A stretch of 64,000 nucleotides of DNA from JAVJSD01 sp040219575 (GTDB taxonomy: Bacteria; Planctomycetota; Planctomycetia; Pirellulales; Pirellulaceae), in assembly GCA_040219575.1 (NCBI GenBank), contig JAVJSD010000080.1:1-64000 (forward strand). The letters run 5' to 3'. The notes under the pieces were generated by a model. That model saw only the letters and a program-made list of their open reading frames with translations, did no database searches and had not been told where the DNA came from. The position numbers and the translations under genes were made by a program. Below, piece by piece: positions 51,866 to 59,960 of this stretch. Positions within the stretch are counted from its first letter, which is position 1. Each line of letters opens with the position of its first letter.

Positions 51866-53004
51866 GCGATACGCCCTCCGACAAAGACAAGCCGAACGCC
51901 GACGCCAAGGCGCAGCAGTCCGTCGACGCGAAGGGCGTCGACGCGAAAGACGTCGAAACGAAAGACGCCGACGCCAAGGTCGCCGACGCGTCGAAGGCCG
52001 CCGCGCCGCAGGCCGATCCCACCAAGACGCACGTCGCGCAGACGATCAAGCATCCCACGCCGCTGATCGCCTGCCGTTTCGAGCCCGGCGGCAAGTACGT
52101 CTTCGCCGCCGCGCAGGATTACCGGGTGTGGCGCTACGAGCTTGGCACGAAAGAGGATCCCCAGCCGACGGAGTTCGCCGGTCACGAGAGTTGGGTGCGG
52201 GCCATCGCCTTTACGGCCGACGGCAAGACGATGATCACCGGCGGTTACGACGGCCGCCTGGTGTGGTCGCCGGTCGATGCCAAGAAGCCCGAGCCCGTGC
52301 GGACGGTCGAGGCCCACGACGGCTGGATCCGCGCCATCGCGGTCAGCCCCGACGGCAAGCTGCTGGCCTCGGTCGGCAACGACCTGCTGGTGAAGCTCTG
52401 GAATGCCGCGGACGGCGCGGCGGTGGGGCAACTCGCCGGCCACGAGTCGCACATCTACAACGTCGCCTTCCATCCCGAGGGCGGACACCTCGTCTCGGGC
52501 GATCTCAAAGGCAATTTTCTGCACTGGGATCTGAAGGCGATGAAAGAGCAGCGGCGCTTCGCGGAGGAGACGCTGCACAAGTACGACGGCACGTTCTGGG
52601 CCGATATCGGCGGACCGCGCGGCATGGCCTTCAGCCCCGACGGCGGCCTGCTCGCCGCCAGCGGCATCACGGAGGTCACCAACGCCTTCGCCGGAGTCGG
52701 CGTTCCGACGGTCGTCGTCTTCGACTGGCGAAAAGGCGAGCGGAAGGTGCAGTACCTCGGCAAGGACAAACCGCGCGGCACCGGTTGGGGCGTGGTGATG
52801 CATCCGGCCGGCTTCACGATCGGCGTTTCCGGCGGCAGCGGCGGTTTCCTGCTGTTCTGGAAAGGCGACGAGAAGGACGAGTTCCACCAGGTGAAGTTGC
52901 CCGACACCGGCCGCGACCTCGACTTGCACCCGGACGGCCTGCGCCTGGCCACGGTGCATTCCAACGGCCAATTGGTCATCAGCAAGATGGCCGACAAGGC
53001 GTAG
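51862..53004 (+). CDS. WD40-repeat protein
   Basis: 380 residues. An Asp/Lys/Ala-rich low-complexity N-terminus (AKGVDAKDVETKDADAKVAD) is followed by about seven WD40-type blades, for example HESWVRAIAFTADGKTMITGGYDGRLVW and HDGWIRAIAVSPDGKLLASVGNDLLVKLW. It is a protein-interaction scaffold. It has no signal peptide, unlike the overlapping DUF1501 partner. The four-base ATGA overlap indicates translational coupling and joint function. Confidence 0.92.
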   Translation: MSDTPSDKDKPNADAKAQQSVDAKGVDAKDVETKDADAKVADASKAAAPQADPTKTHVAQTIKHPTPLIACRFEPGGKYVFAAAQDYRVWRYELGTKEDPQPTEFAGHESWVRAIAFTADGKTMITGGYDGRLVWSPVDAKKPEPVRTVEAHDGWIRAIAVSPDGKLLASVGNDLLVKLWNAADGAAVGQLAGHESHIYNVAFHPEGGHLVSGDLKGNFLHWDLKAMKEQRRFAEETLHKYDGTFWADIGGPRGMAFSPDGGLLAASGITEVTNAFAGVGVPTVVVFDWRKGERKVQYLGKDKPRGTGWGVVMHPAGFTIGVSGGSGGFLLFWKGDEKDEFHQVKLPDTGRDLDLHPDGLRLATVHSNGQLVISKMADKA

Positions 53005-53010
53005 CGCCGC

Positions 53011-53170
53011 GAGCCCGTTGCGCCAGCAAGGCCGTCTGCAGATGGCCGCAGAGGTTCCCAGGCACAAGAGCGGGGCCGTCTGCCGGCTCTGGCCAACGTC
53101 GTCGAGTCGGCTCTTCCTTGCTGGCGCAACGGGCTCGTTGTCCACGCCCGAGCCCGTTGCGCCAGCAAGG
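53011..53170. repeat. rep-G cluster
   Basis: Three copies: GAGCCCGTTGCGCCAGCAAG at 53011, an inverted CTTGCTGGCGCAACGGGCTC near 53118, and a direct copy ending at 53170. A degenerate pair is at 59756-59810. Confidence 0.85.
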
Positions 53171-53182
53171 GCGATTGTGTTG

Positions 53183-54178
53183 TTAGTTGAGGTTCGAGCC
53201 CCGCGGCAGTTCCGCGACGCGGCCGGGCTGGCCGCCTTCGTAGAGATGGAACTCGGCCCAGACGGGCAAGTGGTCGGAGACCTCGGCGGCTTGCTCGGAA
53301 GTGAGATTGTACTCCCGCATGAAGTCGAACACGCCGCCCCGGCCGGTGAACTCGCGCGTCGAGGCGCTCTGAAAGACGAGGTTGTCGTACTGCGCCGTCT
53401 GTAGCACGTTGGTGGGCGTGTGAGAAATCACCCAATGGACGCCCGCCAGGCGCCCCAACTCGCCGAGGTGCTCGTCGTCGACGTTCAGGTCGCCCAGGAT
53501 GATGACGTCGTCCTCGCCTCGGCCGTCGTTGCGAACGGCGCGGAACACGTCGTCCAGCACGTCGAGTTCCTGTTTCGTTTCGTCGGGATCGGTGTGGATG
53601 TTGACCAGCGTGAACGTGAAGGCCTGATCGCTGGGAGGCCCGCGCACACGGAAACTGGCCACGTACGGTTCGCGGTGCAGCAGATCGTCGGGATCGTCGA
53701 CCACATACAGGCTGTTGCGGTCGATTTCGACGCTGGCCCGATCGAAGATGTAAACATACTGCTCTTTGCTTACGGTGCGTCCGATGCGGGGGCTGATCGC
53801 CCAGTCGTACTGCCGGCCGGTCTGGTTGATCAGATCGACGAACTGCGGCACGATGCTCTGGTCCTTGGCGCGGACCTCCTGCACGGCGACGATGTCGAAC
53901 CGCCGCACGATACGCGCCAGGATGTCCATCACGTGCGGCTTGTTCGATTTGCTCTCGCCGAAAACCTGAATGTTGAACGAGGCCACGCGAATGCTATCGC
54001 CGTTGTGCTGGACCGGCGGCGCCGAGAAGCCGGATGAATCCGCCTCACCTGCCGCACTCCCCCAAGTCGCCCCGATCTCGTCGAGCCCCTCGATTTTGAT
54101 GATGCCATTGAGCAGCGCAAAGTACGCGCCGCCGACCAGCGATCCTGCCAGAATCAAGAACGTGAAGAGTTTACGCAC
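53183..54178 (-). CDS. Endonuclease/exonuclease/phosphatase-family (DNase I-like) protein with N-terminal anchor
   Basis: 331 residues. A hydrophobic N-terminus (KLFTFLILAGSLVGGAYFALL) anchors or exports it. The EEP fold shows IRVASFNIQVFG, IVAVQEVRAKD (metal Glu), FTLVNIHTDP, IILGDLNVDD and VSDHLPVWAEF (catalytic His/Asp). Such proteins hydrolyse phosphodiesters (nucleases, sphingomyelinases, phosphatases); the substrate is unknown. The GTG at 54178 is chosen because AAGGAGGGG is directly upstream. It diverges from the ABC permease gene. Confidence 0.9.
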   Translation of the reverse strand: MRKLFTFLILAGSLVGGAYFALLNGIIKIEGLDEIGATWGSAAGEADSSGFSAPPVQHNGDSIRVASFNIQVFGESKSNKPHVMDILARIVRRFDIVAVQEVRAKDQSIVPQFVDLINQTGRQYDWAISPRIGRTVSKEQYVYIFDRASVEIDRNSLYVVDDPDDLLHREPYVASFRVRGPPSDQAFTFTLVNIHTDPDETKQELDVLDDVFRAVRNDGRGEDDVIILGDLNVDDEHLGELGRLAGVHWVISHTPTNVLQTAQYDNLVFQSASTREFTGRGGVFDFMREYNLTSEQAAEVSDHLPVWAEFHLYEGGQPGRVAELPRGSNLN

Positions 54179-54322
54179 GGGCCCCTCCTTGGGCGGAGAC
54201 TGACGATCGGGCAAGATGTAGGGATTCGTTCTCCTATTTCGGCAGGACTTCTAGCGGCGCTTGAGCCGGAGTGGAAGAGCAATTCGGCAGCCTGCCTGGC
54301 AACCTATCACGACTGAACGCTG

Positions 54323-55303
54323 GTGAATCGCATCCTGTTGAAAAAGGCGCTCGACGACGCCAAGTGGCTGCTGCTGGGCTGCGGTCTGGTGATCACGGCG
54401 TTTTGCTGGGTGCGGGTGTGGCTGGTCAGCCGGCTCGACACCGCCCGCTTTCAAAACATCCTGGACAACATCCCCGACACCTGGAAGCGGTTCGCGTCGG
54501 TCGACTTCGAATGGCTGATCACCTACGCCGGCCGCATCGCGGTCACCTTCGACGAGCCGATCGTGGTGTTCGGCGTGTCGATTTGGGCGATCGCCCGGGG
54601 AAGCGACTGCATCAGCGGCGAGATCGGGCGCGGCACGATGGAGATGCTGCTCGCGCAGCCGGTGAGCCGGCTGCAGTTGCTGGTCTCGCACGCCACGGTC
54701 ACCCTCGCGGGCGTGCTGCTGCTGGCGAGCGCCGCCTGGTTGGGCATCTATGGCGGACTGCACACCAACGCGGTGAAGCAGGAGGTGACGCCCTCCTGGA
54801 GCATGCCCTTCCCGCTGCCGCTGATCGGCAAGGAGATTCCCAAACCGTTCGCCAAGCCGCAGCAGCAATCGACGCCCATGAGCGAGCTGGTCGATGCGCG
54901 GGTGTTTATCCCGGGCGCCGCCAACGTGTTCTCGCTGGGCGTGTTCCTGGCCGGGCTGACGACCCTGGCGTCGTCGTGCGACCGCTATCGTTGGCGGACG
55001 ATCGGCGTGGTGGTCAGCCTGTACGTCGTCGAGATCATCGTCAAGATCATCGCCCGGGGCGTCGACTATCTTTCCTGGCTGCAGTACGGATCGGTGTTCA
55101 GCGCCTACGAGCCGCAACGGCTGGTGCAGATGGCCGATCGCGACGCGGGCGCGGCCTGGAAACTGCTGCTGTTCGACAACCAGGGGGCGTTTGAGTCTCT
55201 CGGCCCACTGGGACACCACTTGATCCTGATCGGGTTGGGCGTCGCCTGCTACGTCGCCGCCGGCGTGATCTTCATTCGCCGCGATCTGCCCGCGCCGCTT
55301 TGA
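54323..55303 (+). CDS. ABC-2-type transporter permease
   Basis: 326 residues, six hydrophobic segments, the first at residues 15-35 (WLLLGCGLVITAFCWVRVWL) and the last near the C-terminus (HHLILIGLGVACYVAAGVIF). The EIGRGTMEMLLAQPVSRLQLLVSH sequence is the conserved coupling motif of ABC-2 permeases of the gliding/NosY type. No ATPase gene is adjacent, so its partner is encoded elsewhere. The start is GTG at 54323. A rep-A element and a methyltransferase-like gene follow. Confidence 0.88.
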   Translation: MNRILLKKALDDAKWLLLGCGLVITAFCWVRVWLVSRLDTARFQNILDNIPDTWKRFASVDFEWLITYAGRIAVTFDEPIVVFGVSIWAIARGSDCISGEIGRGTMEMLLAQPVSRLQLLVSHATVTLAGVLLLASAAWLGIYGGLHTNAVKQEVTPSWSMPFPLPLIGKEIPKPFAKPQQQSTPMSELVDARVFIPGAANVFSLGVFLAGLTTLASSCDRYRWRTIGVVVSLYVVEIIVKIIARGVDYLSWLQYGSVFSAYEPQRLVQMADRDAGAAWKLLLFDNQGAFESLGPLGHHLILIGLGVACYVAAGVIFIRRDLPAPL

Positions 55304-55323
55304 TTCACCTGTTCATCCGCCGT

Positions 55324-55387
55324 GTAGCGGAAGTCGCCAGACTTCCGAATTCCAATCGGTCGTCGGAACCCTGGCGAGTTCCGCTAC
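55324..55387. repeat. rep-A double-hairpin element
   Basis: GTAGCGGAAGTCGCCAGACT and the inverted arm ACCCTGGCGAGTTCCGCTAC, between the permease gene and the next start codon. Confidence 0.8.
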
Positions 55388-55395
55388 AGAAATCG

Positions 55396-56259
55396 ATGAC
55401 AAACAGCGAAAGACGGTCGCAATTCGCCGACACGCAGGTGCGTCGCAACGCACGGACGCGCGACGCCTGGGAGTTGTACGCCGTGCATCGCGGACGAGTC
55501 ACGCAATTGCTCTCGCCCACGACGACCAACAACGCGGCGGGAAGGTTGTGCGTCCTTGGCGCCGGCAACGGCAACGACCTCGACCTGCCGCAATTGACCG
55601 ACTGGTACGACGAGGTGCGCCTGGTCGATCTGGACGAGGCCGCGCTGCAGTTCGCGATCGAGCGGCAGCCGACGCCGGTGCAGGCGAAGATCGTGGTGAA
55701 TGGGGGCGTCGACGTGACCGGGGTGCTGGGCTCGCTCGATCCGTTACGCGATCCGTCGGGCCATCCGTCGGGCGACGCCCCGTTCGACGCCTCGGTCGGA
55801 GCGCTCGGCCGGCGTGTCGAACTCGATCTGCCCGGGCCCTTTGAAGCGGTTGCGTCGATCGGCCTGCTGACCCAGTTGATTGAGTCCGCCGTCGACCTGG
55901 TGGGGCGCGAGCATCCCCGTTTGATCGAGGCGATCGCCGCCTTGCGCGCCGCTCACCTGCGACTGCTGGCCGACCTGCTCGCTCCTGGGGGCCGCGGCGT
56001 GCTCGTGACCGAATTGGTTTCCTCCGACACGTTTCCCGGATTGGCCGACGTGGCGGAGGCGGCGCTGCCGCGGGTCGTCGGAGAGTTGCTCGCCGGCAAG
56101 AACTTCTTCAGCGGCGTGAATCCGGCCGTCATCAAGTCGCTGTTGGAAAGCGATCCGCTCAGCGAACTGGTGCGCGACGTCGAGGTGACGCTCCCCTGGC
56201 GGTGGCAGTTCGTCGACCGCACCTACGCCGTCTACGCCGTCGCCTTCACGCGCCGCTGA
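55396..56259 (+). CDS. SAM-dependent methyltransferase-like protein
   Basis: 287 residues. RLCVLGAGNGNDLDLPQL is a Rossmann motif I of class I methyltransferases, followed by EVRLVDLDEAALQFAI (acidic motif II) and later LLADLLAPGGRGVLVTELVSS. A less ordered region lies between. The substrate is unknown. The ATG at 55396 begins MTNSERRSQ; an earlier in-frame start would run through a rep-A element. No neighbouring pathway suggests a role. Confidence 0.8.
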   Translation: MTNSERRSQFADTQVRRNARTRDAWELYAVHRGRVTQLLSPTTTNNAAGRLCVLGAGNGNDLDLPQLTDWYDEVRLVDLDEAALQFAIERQPTPVQAKIVVNGGVDVTGVLGSLDPLRDPSGHPSGDAPFDASVGALGRRVELDLPGPFEAVASIGLLTQLIESAVDLVGREHPRLIEAIAALRAAHLRLLADLLAPGGRGVLVTELVSSDTFPGLADVAEAALPRVVGELLAGKNFFSGVNPAVIKSLLESDPLSELVRDVEVTLPWRWQFVDRTYAVYAVAFTRR

Positions 56260-56308
56260 TTCGAGTCGTTCCACGACGAACGTCCTCGTTCCGCTATGGC
56301 GATGGTGG

Positions 56309-56557
56309 CACTGGTGGCTTCGTCCACCAGTGCATGGAGCGGCGCGACGCACGCCACCAGCATCTTCCATCATTTAATCAACATTCGGCCGGCATCCCGA
56401 CGTGCGTTGTCGCGACGATGGGGATTGCAGCTCTGATGAAGGGACGACTTCGATCAAACAGTTTCCAGAATTGAAGGAGATTCGTTCCTGGGTGAATATG
56501 TCCTTACGCTCCAAACACTGGTGGACAAGCCGTTATTGCCACCTATGGCACTGGCGT
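56309..56557. repeat. rep-J hairpin and related inverted copy
   Basis: CACTGGTGG-CTTCGT-CCACCAGTG is a perfect 9-bp hairpin (56309-56332). A related sequence CACTGGTGGACAAGCCG continues with GCCACCTATGGCACTGG at 56515-56557. The 372-base gap between the methyltransferase-like and aminotransferase genes has no gene. Confidence 0.7.
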
Positions 56558-56631
56558 CCGCCGGCGCGGCGCTGTAGAAAACGGGCGAAACGTCCGCATG
56601 CATCACGCCCCCGCTCAGGGAGTAACTCACC

Positions 56632-57807
56632 GTGTCGAATTCCTTTCCCGAATTGGTTCCGCCGCTGCGCACCCTGATGGGCCCCGGCCCGAGCGACATT
56701 CATCCCCGCGTACTGCAGGCGATGGGCAAGGCGACCGTCGGCCATCTCGACCCGTTCTACCTGGAGTTGATGGACCGCATTCGCCGGCAATTGCAAGGCG
56801 TATTCCGGACCACCAACGAGATGACCTTCTCGATCAGCGCCACCGGCTCCTCGGGCATGGAGACGTGCGTCGTGAACCTGGTCGAACCGGGCGACACGGT
56901 GGTGGTGTGCACCGCCGGCTACTTCGGCAACCGCCTGACGCAGGTCGCCGAGCGGTGCGGCGCCGAGGTGATCCGCGTCGAGCGCGAGTGGGGCACGGTT
57001 TTCACACCGGCCGACCTGCAAGACGCGCTCGCCAAGAAGCCCAAAGTCGTGGCCATCGTGCAGGCCGAGACCTCGACCGGCGCGAATCAGCCGCTGGAGG
57101 AGATTTCCATAGCGGTGCACGACGCCGGCGCGTTGTTGTTGGTCGACGCGGTGACGGCGCTGGGCGCGATTCCCGTGGAGGTCGACGCCTGGCAGGTCGA
57201 TGCGATCTACTCCTGCTCGCAGAAGGGGCTCAGTTGCCCGCCCGGCCTGTCGCCCGTTTCGTTCAGCCCGCAAGCGGTCGAGACGGTGCTGGCCCGCAAG
57301 ACGCCCGTGCAGAGTTTCTACTTCGACATCTCACTGCTGGCGAAGTACTGGGGCACGGAGCGCGTGTATCACCACACGGCGCCGATCAATATGAACTACG
57401 GACTGTACGAAGGATTGCGGCTGCTCGAGGAAGAAGGCCTGGAGAACGTCTTCTCGCGGCACGTGCGCAACCATCAAGCGTTGAAGGCGGGGCTTTCGGC
57501 GCTGGGCGTTCAGTACGCGGCGCAGGAAGGTTATCAACTACCGCAACTCAACGCCGTGCTGGTTCCGGCGGGGATCGACGAGGCCGCCGTTCGCAAGCAA
57601 CTGCTGGAGCGATTCAGCATCGAAATCGGTTCGGGCCTCGGCGCGTTCAAGGGCAAGGTGTGGCGGATCGGCCTGATGGGCTATGGTTCGCGGCAGGCGA
57701 ACGTGCTGTACTTCCTGGGAGCGCTGGAGCAATTGCTCGCCGAAGCGGGCCACCGCTTCACCGCCGGCTCGAGCGTGGCCGCCGCCAACGGTGTGTACGC
57801 AGGGTAG
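56632..57807 (+). CDS. Class V aminotransferase (alanine-glyoxylate / serine-pyruvate type)
   Basis: 391 residues, PLP-dependent. LMGPGPSDIHPRVLQAMGKATVGHLDP is the family N-terminus, D172 in LLVDAVTALGAIPVEVD contacts the PLP ring nitrogen, and K198 in YSCSQKGLSCPPGL binds PLP. Known members convert glyoxylate and alanine (or serine) to glycine and pyruvate. A PLP fold ending is intact (KGKVWRIGLMGYGS). Start GTG at 56632, with GGGAG upstream. The stop TAG lies within a rep-D repeat (GTAGCATGG). Confidence 0.93.
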   Translation: MSNSFPELVPPLRTLMGPGPSDIHPRVLQAMGKATVGHLDPFYLELMDRIRRQLQGVFRTTNEMTFSISATGSSGMETCVVNLVEPGDTVVVCTAGYFGNRLTQVAERCGAEVIRVEREWGTVFTPADLQDALAKKPKVVAIVQAETSTGANQPLEEISIAVHDAGALLLVDAVTALGAIPVEVDAWQVDAIYSCSQKGLSCPPGLSPVSFSPQAVETVLARKTPVQSFYFDISLLAKYWGTERVYHHTAPINMNYGLYEGLRLLEEEGLENVFSRHVRNHQALKAGLSALGVQYAAQEGYQLPQLNAVLVPAGIDEAAVRKQLLERFSIEIGSGLGAFKGKVWRIGLMGYGSRQANVLYFLGALEQLLAEAGHRFTAGSSVAAANGVYAG

Positions 57808-57849
57808 CATGGGCCCCCAGCGCCCTCGCCCCCAGGGCGGCCATGCTAC
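57804..57849. repeat. rep-D palindrome giving stop codons to both convergent genes
   Basis: GTAGCATGGG at 57804 and CCATGCTAC ending at 57849. The left GTAG contains the stop TAG of the aminotransferase (57805-57807); the right CTAC read on the minus strand gives the TAG stop of the membrane protein gene (57846-57848). Confidence 0.9.
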
Positions 57850-58763
57850 TTCCAGACGCCGCTCTCGCGCGATGCGTCGCCGAACCGCACCGCGGACAGG
57901 CCGCGGTAGTACAGTTCGCACTCCTCCTCGGCGGTCAGTGGGGGCGATCCGCAGGCCCGCCACAATTGGGCGGCGATCTGCCTGGCCCGGGCCTCTTCCG
58001 CGGCGGTCGCGCGATGGGCGATTACCTTGCCCGCGTCGGGGTGCTCGGCGGACAAAGCCTGAAAGGCCGTCAGCCAACTGTAGTACAACCCCGTCCCCGA
58101 ACGGCGTTCGAGATGCCACGCCAGGCAGGCGGCGGCGGCGACGGCGGCTAACAGTCCGGCTTGGATCAGACGCCGTTCAATACTCGCGGAGGGCCACGGG
58201 CCGACGAAGGGAAAGGCGATCGAGAGCACAGAGAAACCGATCATGAACACGCCGGCCATGTGCTGCTCGGCGCGAAGCTTGGCGATTCGCATGCCCACGT
58301 TCGGCTGAAGGATGTGCAGAAAGTCGTACATGAACGCGATTTTTCGCGTCGTGTCCAAGGCGTTGAGCTGCTGATGCCCGACCCACACGCTGGCGTTGTG
58401 GAACGTGCGAGTGAAGTGTTGTTCGAACAGCCGCTCGCCGTTGCCGGCGAAACCGTTGAGCAATCGTTTCCAACCCGACTGCGCGGCCGCCGCGCCGCGG
58501 CGAGACAGCGCGAACCAGATTCCGCCGAGCAGCGTTCCCAGCACGTACGCCAGCAGGACGTTGCAGGGGAAGATCACCCAGCCGGTGACGCGTCCGTCCT
58601 CGGCCGGAAGGAACGACCAGGCCGTGAACATCCGCAGTCCCTCGACCGGCCCGAAGGTGATGATCGCGGCGCACAGCAGCAACGTCGCCCCAGGGACCAT
58701 GCGGGCGATCAGGTCGTAGAAGAACTGCGGGATGACAAGCGTCACATCGATTTTCGGAGGCAT
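57846..58763 (-). CDS. Polytopic membrane protein of unknown function
   Basis: 305 residues. Hydrophobic segments are LVIPQFFYDLIARMVPGATLLLCAAIITFG, VIFPCNVLLAYVLGTLLGGIWFAL, GVFMIGFSVLSIAFPFVG and IQAGLLAAVAAAACLAWHL. Between them is a soluble helical part (QQLNALDTTRKIAFMYDFLHI), and a C-terminal soluble part follows. No family is recognised. The start ATG at 58763 is preceded by GGGGAG. The last residues (ESGVWK) and TAG stop run into a rep-D element, so the C-terminus may have been trimmed by the repeat. Confidence 0.75.
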   Translation of the reverse strand: MPPKIDVTLVIPQFFYDLIARMVPGATLLLCAAIITFGPVEGLRMFTAWSFLPAEDGRVTGWVIFPCNVLLAYVLGTLLGGIWFALSRRGAAAAQSGWKRLLNGFAGNGERLFEQHFTRTFHNASVWVGHQQLNALDTTRKIAFMYDFLHILQPNVGMRIAKLRAEQHMAGVFMIGFSVLSIAFPFVGPWPSASIERRLIQAGLLAAVAAAACLAWHLERRSGTGLYYSWLTAFQALSAEHPDAGKVIAHRATAAEEARARQIAAQLWRACGSPPLTAEEECELYYRGLSAVRFGDASRESGVWK

Positions 58764-59022
58764 CTCTCCCCGTCCTCCCACGGCGACCGACCACCCAAAC
58801 TTGCAATGGAATGCTGCTTCAACGTGGGCGCGTGTCTCGACCACCCGACGCTGCAGACAAGGCGAGTCCCTTGAAGATGCCGCCCGTACTGAACCTATCG
58901 TGAAATCGCCGTGAAAAAGGGCGCGGAAACCGCCGCCAGCCCCACCCAAGGCGAATCTAGTCGCCCGTATTGCGCGTTCGTCCTGAGCGACGACGGGCGT
59001 TGACGCGCGGCTGGAGGACCAC

Positions 59023-59634
59023 TCACTCGGCAAACGGCTGGAAGTCCTGGCATCGCCGGGCGATCTTCAGCCGGGCGTTGCGCCACAGGTCCTTCACGCG
59101 GTCGCGGCTGACGCCCAACACGTCCGCCGCCTCGTATTGTGTGAGATGAGGCACGGCCGGCCCGCCTTTGCCTTCCACCCAGGTCCACAACAAGTCGGCT
59201 GCCGTGCGTTCCTCCTCGGAAAGCTCCTCGAACGCCTCATAGAAGCAGATCCACATTTCCGCGGCGCTCTCGTTCTGCGGCTCGCCGTCGTCGGGGAACT
59301 CACCCGCCTCGCGCCGCTGTTTCACCTGCCGCAGCATGTCGAGCACCTGAAAGCGGATATGCCGCGAGGCCAGCCCGAGAAACTCGCCCACGGTCCGCGG
59401 ATTCACGTTGTCCTTGAGCAGCGCGTTGCGCAGCCGCAGGTACGATTCCTGGAACACGTCGCTGGCCCGAACGCCCTTGCCGGGACTGACCATCGAGCCC
59501 ACGATCCGCTCGGTGACGGCGACCAGGCGTTCGTACGCGCAGTCCATCAACTGGTCGATGGCTTGCTGGTCGCCGGCCTGAATGCCATCCAGGCACGATT
59601 GGATTCGCAGGGTGACGGAGCCAGGCTCGTTCAT
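59023..59634 (-). CDS. ECF-type RNA polymerase sigma factor
   Basis: 203 residues, region 2 (VRASDVFQESYLRLRN) and region 4 with helix-turn-helix (LTQYEAADVLGVSRDRVKDLWRNARLK). No anti-sigma gene is adjacent. It is divergent from a Ser/Thr kinase-WD40 fusion; planctomycete ECF groups linked to Ser/Thr kinases are known, and this pair fits that pattern. The N-terminal MNEPGSVTLRIQSCLDGIQAGDQQAI is typical of the group. Activity may be controlled by phosphorylation. Confidence 0.92.
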   Translation of the reverse strand: MNEPGSVTLRIQSCLDGIQAGDQQAIDQLMDCAYERLVAVTERIVGSMVSPGKGVRASDVFQESYLRLRNALLKDNVNPRTVGEFLGLASRHIRFQVLDMLRQVKQRREAGEFPDDGEPQNESAAEMWICFYEAFEELSEEERTAADLLWTWVEGKGGPAVPHLTQYEAADVLGVSRDRVKDLWRNARLKIARRCQDFQPFAE

Positions 59635-59755
59635 GAAAAGCTCCCCAGGGGATCCGCCTCGGACACGATTTGAATTCTCAATCTAGAATGAGAGTCGCCG
59701 TCCGACAAGCATTCCGCGAAGCGGGTGAAAGGGGCGCGATTGATCTCGCGGACTT

Positions 59756-59810
59756 CCTTGCTGGCGCAACGGGCTCTTCGCTTTCGCCCGAGCCCGCAGC
59801 GCCGACAAGG
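59756..59810. repeat. rep-G degenerate inverted pair
   Basis: CCTTGCTGGCGCAACGGGCT and the inverted GAGCCCGCAGCGCCGACAAG, in the divergent region between the sigma factor and kinase genes. The remaining bases of the 326-base gap must hold both promoters. Confidence 0.7.
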
Positions 59811-59960
59811 GAGGGGCGTTCATCAGCAGCTTCCTTGCTTTCCTCTTCCGGAAGATTCCTCCCCCAATCAGGTTTGGTCAACGCTACCAGGTGAGAAGGA
59901 CGGACGCTGCACGATAGAATTGACGCACCAGCCAGAGGTCTCCTTCCACGGGAGCTTGCG

